The notes beneath the pieces were generated by a model, which saw only the letters and a program-made list of their open reading frames with translations, made no database searches and was not told where the DNA came from. This document shows positions 40,230 to 44,117 of a stretch of 44,117 bases of DNA, piece by piece. The DNA is from CAMCYM01 sp964405405. Lineage in GTDB: Bacteria; Bacteroidota; Bacteroidia; Flavobacteriales_D; Sanyastnellaceae. The translations under genes were made by a program, and so were the position numbers. The stretch lies in the NCBI GenBank assembly GCA_964405405.1, contig CAYONT010000014.1, positions 1 through 44,117 on the forward strand. Reading direction: 5' to 3'. Position 1 is the stretch's first letter, and each line of letters starts with the position of its first letter.

Positions 40230-41892
40230 TCACCGTTTCTTACCGAAACCTAAAAAGGATTTTAGGCTGAAACGGCTTTCGGAATCTGTAGCGCTGTTCT
40301 GGGCAGGACGATCGGTTCCGCGACCGAACTGTCTGGGTTCAGAATGGCGTCCCGAGGTTTCGCTGCGCCGCTCGCCGCTCGGCCGTGTCCGGCNNNNNNN
40401 NNNNNNNNNNNNNNNNNNNNNNNNNNNNNNNNNNNNNNNNNNNNNNNNNNNNNNNNNNNNNNNNNNNNNNNNNNNNNNNNNNNNNNNNNNNNNCGCGCCG
40501 CTCGCCGCTCGGCCGTGTCCGGCCCTCGCTGGGTCCGCGCCGCTCGCCGCTCGGCCGTGTCCGGCCCTCGCTGGGTCCGCGCCGCTCGCCCTCGGGCCGT
40601 GTCCGGCCCTCGCTGGGTCCGCGCCGCTCGCCGCTCGGCCGTGTCCGGCCCTCGCTGGTCCGAGACCCGAAAGAACGCGACCCAGAGGACCGCTTGCCTG
40701 CTGGGGATGACCCAGACCGAGGGGGCCGGGTCAACCCGATGGGCTCCATGTCCAAATGCCAAGGATGGTCCGTCTCCATGGGAATCACCCGCTGGATGAG
40801 CCGTTGGATGTCCAGCAGGTACTCCCGTTCTTCGTCCTCATTGCAAAACGAGACTGCTTTTCCCAAAGCCCCGGCGCGACCGGTTCGGCCGATGCGGTGC
40901 ACGTACGTCTCAGGAATGTTGGGCAATTCAAAGTTGATCACATGGCTTAACTCTGTGACATCGATGCCTCGGGCAGCGATGTCCGTCGCTACCAACACCC
41001 GCAGGGAACCGTCCCGGAAACCCTTCATGGCCTTGTCCCGCTGGGGTTGGCTCTTGTTCCCGTGGATGGCTTCGGCTTCGATACCGACTTGCTTCAGGTA
41101 CTTGACCACCTTGTCCGCTCCATGCTTCGTTCGGGTGAACACCAAGGCCGATTCCACCTCGGGTTGGTTGAGCAAGTGGACCAACAAATCTCGCTTATCC
41201 ACTTGTTTCACGAAATACATCCTTTGCTCGACCAGTTCAGTCGGGGAACTGATGCGGGCAACTTCCACACGCACGGGGTCCCGGAGGATTCGATCAGCCA
41301 ACTCCAAAATGTTCTCTGGCATCGTGGCCGAGAAGAACAAGCTCTGCCGCTTTTCGGGAAGCAGTGCGATGATGCGGCGGATGTCGTGGATGAAGCCCAT
41401 GTCGAGCATCGTATCCGCTTCATCCAGCACGAAGAACTCGATGGCATCGAGCCGCACATAACCTTGGTTGATCAAATCGAGCAAGCGACCCGGCGTCGCC
41501 ACCAAGATATCCACACCGCGCTGGACCGCCTCTACTTGCCGCATTTGGGACACTCCCCCGAAAATCGTGGCTTGTCGTAGGGGCGTGTGGGCGCTGTACG
41601 CCTTGATGTTGTCACTGATTTGGGTGGCAAGCTCCCGGGTGGGGCTCAAGATGAGCCCACGGGGCATGCGCTTTTTTTGTTGTTCTCCCCGGCGCTCCAA
41701 CAGCAAGTGGACCATGGGGAGGGCAAAAGCTGCCGTCTTGCCCGTTCCCGTTTGTGCACAACCTAAAACGTCTTTTCCAGCCAGAACATGCGGAATACCA
41801 GCAGCTTGGATGGGGGTGGGATCCACATATCCCATGGGTTGCAGGGCCTTGAGCACAGTCGCGCTCAACCCCAATTCTTCAAATGATGTCAA
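40230..41892 (-). CDS. DEAD-box RNA helicase with repetitive basic C-terminus (interrupted by assembly gap)
   Basis: An RNA helicase of the RhlE/DeaD type. Start is TTG 41892 (MTSFEELGLS); no ATG fits the N-terminus. Motifs: Q motif DPTPIQ, AQTGTGKTAAF, PTRELATQI, TPGRLLDL, VLDEADTMLDMGF, FFSATMP, ATDIAARGIDV and HRIGRTGRAG. After residue ~400 comes a basic tail with 14-residue repeats (GPSEGRTRPSGERR). The 100-N gap lies in these repeats and shifts the frame by one; repeat-phase filling restores it, and the continuing frame reads 53 more residues to ...FSLKSFLGFGKKR and TGA at 40230-40232. Stops at 40339 or 40262 met when the Ns are read literally are artefacts. Confidence 0.9.
40365..40657 (-). 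repeat. 42-bp tandem repeat in the helicase C-terminus
   Basis: Units of 42 bp start at 40494, 40536, 40578 and 40620 (the last shortened), and a partial unit (positions 2-30) occupies 40365-40393 on the other side of the gap. Each unit encodes 14 residues of the RRGPSEGRTRPSGE type. The third unit has a few changed bases, giving RPEGERR. Confidence 0.92.
40394..40493. other. Assembly gap (100 N) inside the helicase repeat
   Basis: Exactly 100 N with the same 42-bp unit on both sides. The left flank ends at unit position 30 and the right flank begins at unit position 1, so an in-phase fill is 12 + 42n bases, a multiple of three. Confidence 0.95.
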
Positions 41893-42055
41893 AATGTTGC
41901 ATCGTTCAGTGGAGCACAAAAACGTGCGCTCCGTTCGTACCGAGTCTGAAAAAGGAATCCACGCGCCACCGGGACTGCGTGTTGACAGCGGCAAAACACG
42001 CCTGAAAGGGCTCCATCTGATGCGCTTCCCACAACTCCCAGCGCCCTTTCGGCTG

Positions 42056-42088
42056 CAAAGATGGGGATAAAAACGGCACTTTCGACAA
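42056..42088 (-). promoter_or_regulatory. Possible promoter of the helicase gene
   Basis: On the minus strand TTG (42086-42088), 22-nt spacer and CATCTTTG (42056-42063), one mismatch from TAnnTTTG. It would give a 5' leader of about 160 nt within the 211-bp gap 41893-42103. The leader contains a small imperfect hairpin at 41911-41932, 18 nt before the TTG start. Confidence 0.35.
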
Positions 42089-42103
42089 AATGCCTGCCCA
42101 GGC

Positions 42104-42574
42104 TCAGTGCTTCACGTTGAGGTGCAAGGGAATTTGGTATTGAAAAAACACCACCTCCTCCTCGTGCATGGCGGGTTGAAACACAGGAAATCCCTCCATC
42201 ACCTGCCGGATCTGGGCCTCGACGGGCGCATGCCCTCCCCGCAGGACTTGGATGTCGGTCACCTCACCTTGGCTGGTGACCGTGAAGGCCAGCAACATTT
42301 TTTCGGGAATGGGTTCATACCGGTCCAACCCTTCCAGTTTGAGTGTGGATGCGAAGTACTGAACAATGGCCGCTTGCGTGCAAGCGCGCTCTGCTTCCCA
42401 TGCGTTGTTCGCCTGGGATGATTCAGCAACGCAGCCGGGCCAAACCGGCATCCGATCCACCACCTGATACACCCGGGGCGGCGCCTCAAAACCGATCCCA
42501 CCCTGGGACAATACGTCCCCAGAACCCCCGATGAGCAGGGTCACCCACACCAAGAAGGAAAAAGGAATGCGCAT
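42104..42574 (-). CDS. TonB C-terminal-domain-like exported protein
   Basis: A 156-residue protein with a signal peptide (MRIPFSFLVWVTLLIGG) and a domain resembling the TonB C-terminus as found in Bacteroidota: RMPVWPGC, then ACTQAAIVQYFASTLKLEGL, KMLLAFTVTSQGEVTDIQVL and FPVFQPAMHEEEVVFFQYQIPLHL. The PxxPGC plus second Cys pattern is typical of this subgroup. There is no Pro-rich spanning region, so it is unlikely to be an energy transducer itself. Start ATG 42574 precedes the signal peptide. A possible promoter (TTG 42620-42622, N20, CAAATTGC 42592-42599) overlaps a TTTGGCCT copy. Confidence 0.7.
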   Translation of the reverse strand: MRIPFSFLVWVTLLIGGSGDVLSQGGIGFEAPPRVYQVVDRMPVWPGCVAESSQANNAWEAERACTQAAIVQYFASTLKLEGLDRYEPIPEKMLLAFTVTSQGEVTDIQVLRGGHAPVEAQIRQVMEGFPVFQPAMHEEEVVFFQYQIPLHLNVKH

Positions 42575-42632
42575 GAGGTACGATGTTTTGCGCAATTTGG
42601 CCTGAAAAGACCGAAAATTCAAGACGACCTCC

Positions 42633-43886
42633 TCAAGCAGCGGACAATCCGTCCTGGAACAGCACCATCCCACTCTGGGACACCAGCTGATCGACCTTTT
42701 TCTTCGCGGAATCTCGGGCCTTCCCGTTGGTCAAACCCACACGCAGGGCCTGGCCCACGAGCTCGTTCGTGACCGATTGGAAGGGGGAACCCGCCTCCAA
42801 GGTCGGGGTCGTAGGAACCCCTTTCCGGCTGGTCTCCAGCCACCCTTGAACCCTGCGCAAACGGGGCAAGAGCCGCGCACAGGCGACCCGGATTTCGGCA
42901 TCTTGGCCCATCTTAACCGCCTGTTCCGAGGCAAGTTGGTTGAGCCCTGGATTTCCATGCAACAGCAGCCAGCAGGCCAAACCCTCCAAAAACAGCGGTC
43001 CCCAATCTGGGCTGTAGTGCATCCCCGCCGCTTGCCGCATGTTCAGGGCTTTTTCGATTTCGCTCACCAATGCGGCGGTAGGCTGATTCCGTTTTCCGGC
43101 CCGGTAGAGCTTCATGCCGAGCACGGCCCCTTGGGGCGCCGCATGCCAATGGGGCTGGAAGCGATCGGGCAACCCGTCGAGGGTGCGGTCCGCGCGTTCC
43201 CACTGACAGGAGTAGAGCGCGCCTTGGGCCACACGTGCCTGCCCGTAATAGCGCTCCTCATCTGTGTGCGCGGAGTCGCTGTAACGTTGATAAAAGTTGA
43301 GGCCCCAACCGGCCAAATGGTCCAGCGGCGGCAAGTATTCGGCCACCAGCATGCGGGAACGCCGGTGATGCAGTACGTGCTCCCAAAGGGCTTCGTCCGC
43401 TTGGGCATGGGGGTACACTTGCAAGGCCAAACCCATCAATTCCTGAAACAAACCTCCGCTCACCCTGGCAAAGGGCACGGCGTCCAGGGTCATGAGGTGC
43501 TCGAACAATGCCCCAGAAGGATCGGGATGGGGTGTCCCTGGGGCGTCAGGCGCCGCATGGTCCCATGCGCAACAACGGTCTGCCATCAATCCAGGATGTA
43601 CCTGATGGAGGTAAAATGAGAAGGAGGTCCTGCGCGCAAACCGGGCCAGGGCATCGAGCGTCGTGATGCTGTAGGCACTCGGGCTGTCGATGAGTCCGAA
43701 GAATCGGCGCAGGGTGCTCACGGCCAAGGGATGGGTGGGGTCAAAGTTGCTGATCTCATCGGAAAGCAACCGACAGTCCCGGATGGACCGCATGGTTCGA
43801 CCACATTGAAATTGAATATCGGTCCGTAAGGCGTCGATGGCCGCGTCGTAGGCGACTGTATTTTTTTCTGTATGGGCTCGAGGCAT
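42633..43886 (-). CDS. Bacteroidota HTH-like domain protein, possible regulator
   Basis: A 417-residue protein without signal or membrane segments. Residues ~10-75 (ALRTDIQFQCGRTMRSIRDC, LLSDEISNFDPTHPLAVSTL, RRFFGLIDSPSAYSITTLDA, LARFA) match the pattern of a Bacteroidota-specific N-terminal domain I know from 'LS..I......L..TLKR.WGY......S..TLD.LA', thought to bind DNA. The rest is helical, with tetratricopeptide-like pairs, and ends KKKVDQLVSQSGMVLFQDG. Targets are unknown. Its promoter is well formed and leaderless, and TGTGTTG repeats lie just upstream, which may be operators. A regulator role is inference. Confidence 0.6.
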   Translation of the reverse strand: MPRAHTEKNTVAYDAAIDALRTDIQFQCGRTMRSIRDCRLLSDEISNFDPTHPLAVSTLRRFFGLIDSPSAYSITTLDALARFARRTSFSFYLHQVHPGLMADRCCAWDHAAPDAPGTPHPDPSGALFEHLMTLDAVPFARVSGGLFQELMGLALQVYPHAQADEALWEHVLHHRRSRMLVAEYLPPLDHLAGWGLNFYQRYSDSAHTDEERYYGQARVAQGALYSCQWERADRTLDGLPDRFQPHWHAAPQGAVLGMKLYRAGKRNQPTAALVSEIEKALNMRQAAGMHYSPDWGPLFLEGLACWLLLHGNPGLNQLASEQAVKMGQDAEIRVACARLLPRLRRVQGWLETSRKGVPTTPTLEAGSPFQSVTNELVGQALRVGLTNGKARDSAKKKVDQLVSQSGMVLFQDGLSAA

Positions 43887-43890
43887 AGCT

Positions 43891-43919
43891 GCAAGTTATT
43901 GTCTTACACACCTATACAA
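43891..43919 (-). promoter_or_regulatory. Promoter of the HTH protein gene (leaderless spacing)
   Basis: On the minus strand TTG (43917-43919), 18-nt spacer and TAACTTGC (43891-43898), followed by 4 nt and the ATG. The -7 box differs from TAnnTTTG at its last two bases. Confidence 0.5.
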
Positions 43920-43939
43920 CCCACAAATGTTAGTTGAAT

Positions 43940-44046
43940 TGTGTTGGGATGTGTTGAGGGCGCACACCCCGCCGATTTTGGGCACAAATAACTCTATATT
44001 TCAATGTGTTGGATGCACAACTTGGGGTTGTGTTGCAAATATGTTG
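43940..44046 (+). repeat. Cluster of TGTGTTG repeats upstream of the HTH gene
   Basis: TGTGTTG occurs at 43940-43946, 43950-43956 (10 bp apart), 44005-44011 and 44029-44035, with a near copy TATGTTG at 44040-44046. An inverted repeat CACAAC-N5-GTTGTG spans 44016-44032. The remaining sequence to the window end (to 44117) shows no gene. Confidence 0.6.
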
Positions 44047-44117
44047 CACGGATTTGGGCTACCTGAATCAGGATATTACATTGCAATTGGGTTGGAGGTC
44101 CGAAGCGGATTACAGGC

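Larger units (their letters stand above)
537..43431. repeat. Dispersed 8-mer AGGCCAAA / TTTGGCCT, 26 copies
   Basis: Hand count of start positions. TTTGGCCT on the plus strand: 537, 11419, 14520, 19651, 22784, 23638, 24541, 26846, 27371, 33303, 42596. AGGCCAAA on the plus strand: 951, 4917, 13414, 15182, 15983, 17470, 18039, 24026, 31414, 32793, 34193, 36128, 40059, 42974, 43424. In 23 of 26 the base after AAA is C or T. Eleven more sites share only GGCCAAA (2575, 10324, 12333, 17008, 20488, 25639, 26051, 29699, 34910, 42437, 43310; position of the 8-base frame). Roughly one copy of the 8-mer is expected at this base composition. Confidence 0.85.

Noticed and set aside
40365..40657. Regular repeats resembling a CRISPR array
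   Set aside because: Units are directly adjacent with no spacers, have a 42-bp period divisible by three, and encode a helicase tail.
40262..40762. Open frames reading through the N-gap with alternative endings (stops at 40262 and 40339)
   Set aside because: They depend on a placeholder of 100 N. Only the third frame matches the repeat's coding frame.
41893..41994. N-terminal extension of the helicase to 41994
   Set aside because: The added residues have no helicase character; MTSFEELGLS at TTG 41892 is the normal family start.

Overview
The window reads as one contiguous chromosomal segment of a high-G+C (about 60% by eye) member of the Bacteroidota, probably near Flavobacteriales. The evidence is: a type IX secretion lipoprotein (PorW/SprE), an M1 peptidase with a type IX sorting tail, Bacteroidota-specific lipoprotein families (DUF4270, DUF4837, DUF4296), an atp operon that stops after atpG, few Shine-Dalgarno sites, and promoters of the Bacteroidota form TTG-N17-23-TAnnTTTG. 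No phage, IS element, tRNA, rRNA or CRISPR array was seen. No stretch over 300 bases lacks a gene, apart from uncertainty at two 100-N assembly gaps (38846-38945 and 40394-40493).

Layout. 1-176: 3' end of a PfkB-type sugar kinase. 181-3851: divergent M23 peptidase and porW/sprE. 3883-9933: bactofilin, AtpZ and AtpI-like membrane proteins, then atpB-E-F-H-A-G. 9959-11428: NtrY-like histidine kinase. 11425-13615 (minus): a translationally coupled trio of KynB-like cyclase, small lipoprotein and putative barrel protein. 13710-18657 (minus): outer membrane protein, glmS, DUF4270 lipoprotein and a short glycogen-synthase-like protein. 18720-23483 (plus): panC, tatA, lytic transglycosylase with LysM, DUF4837 lipoprotein and an Asp-box propeller. 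23495-26050 (minus): secreted M1 peptidase, divergent from slyD. 26096-32156 (plus): slyD, thiL, asnB, a GT4 glycosyltransferase, a nitronate monooxygenase/FabK-like enzyme and a DCC thiol protein. uvrC (minus) diverges from an NAD-epimerase gene (plus). 35080-43886 is all minus strand: DUF4296, pyrC, a GT2 dolichol-phosphate-mannose-type synthase, an RluB-type pseudouridine synthase, yraN (cut by a gap), a coiled-coil protein, a DEAD-box helicase (interrupted by a gap), a TonB-like protein and a Bacteroidota HTH protein.

Functionally this is mostly housekeeping: envelope building and remodelling, energy, cofactor, pyrimidine and RNA metabolism, plus parts of the type IX export pathway. The most interesting signals are not genes. 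First, the 8-mer AGGCCAAA (mostly followed by C or T) occurs 26 times by hand count on both strands, in several reading frames and between genes, against roughly one expected by chance. Its density resembles known DNA uptake sequences. Second, at least nine genes have a -7 promoter box (TAnnTTTG or a near variant) exactly 4 nt before the start codon, which predicts leaderless mRNAs. Third, the N-gap in the helicase lies in a 42-bp tandem repeat; filling it in repeat phase restores the frame and predicts the true C-terminus.
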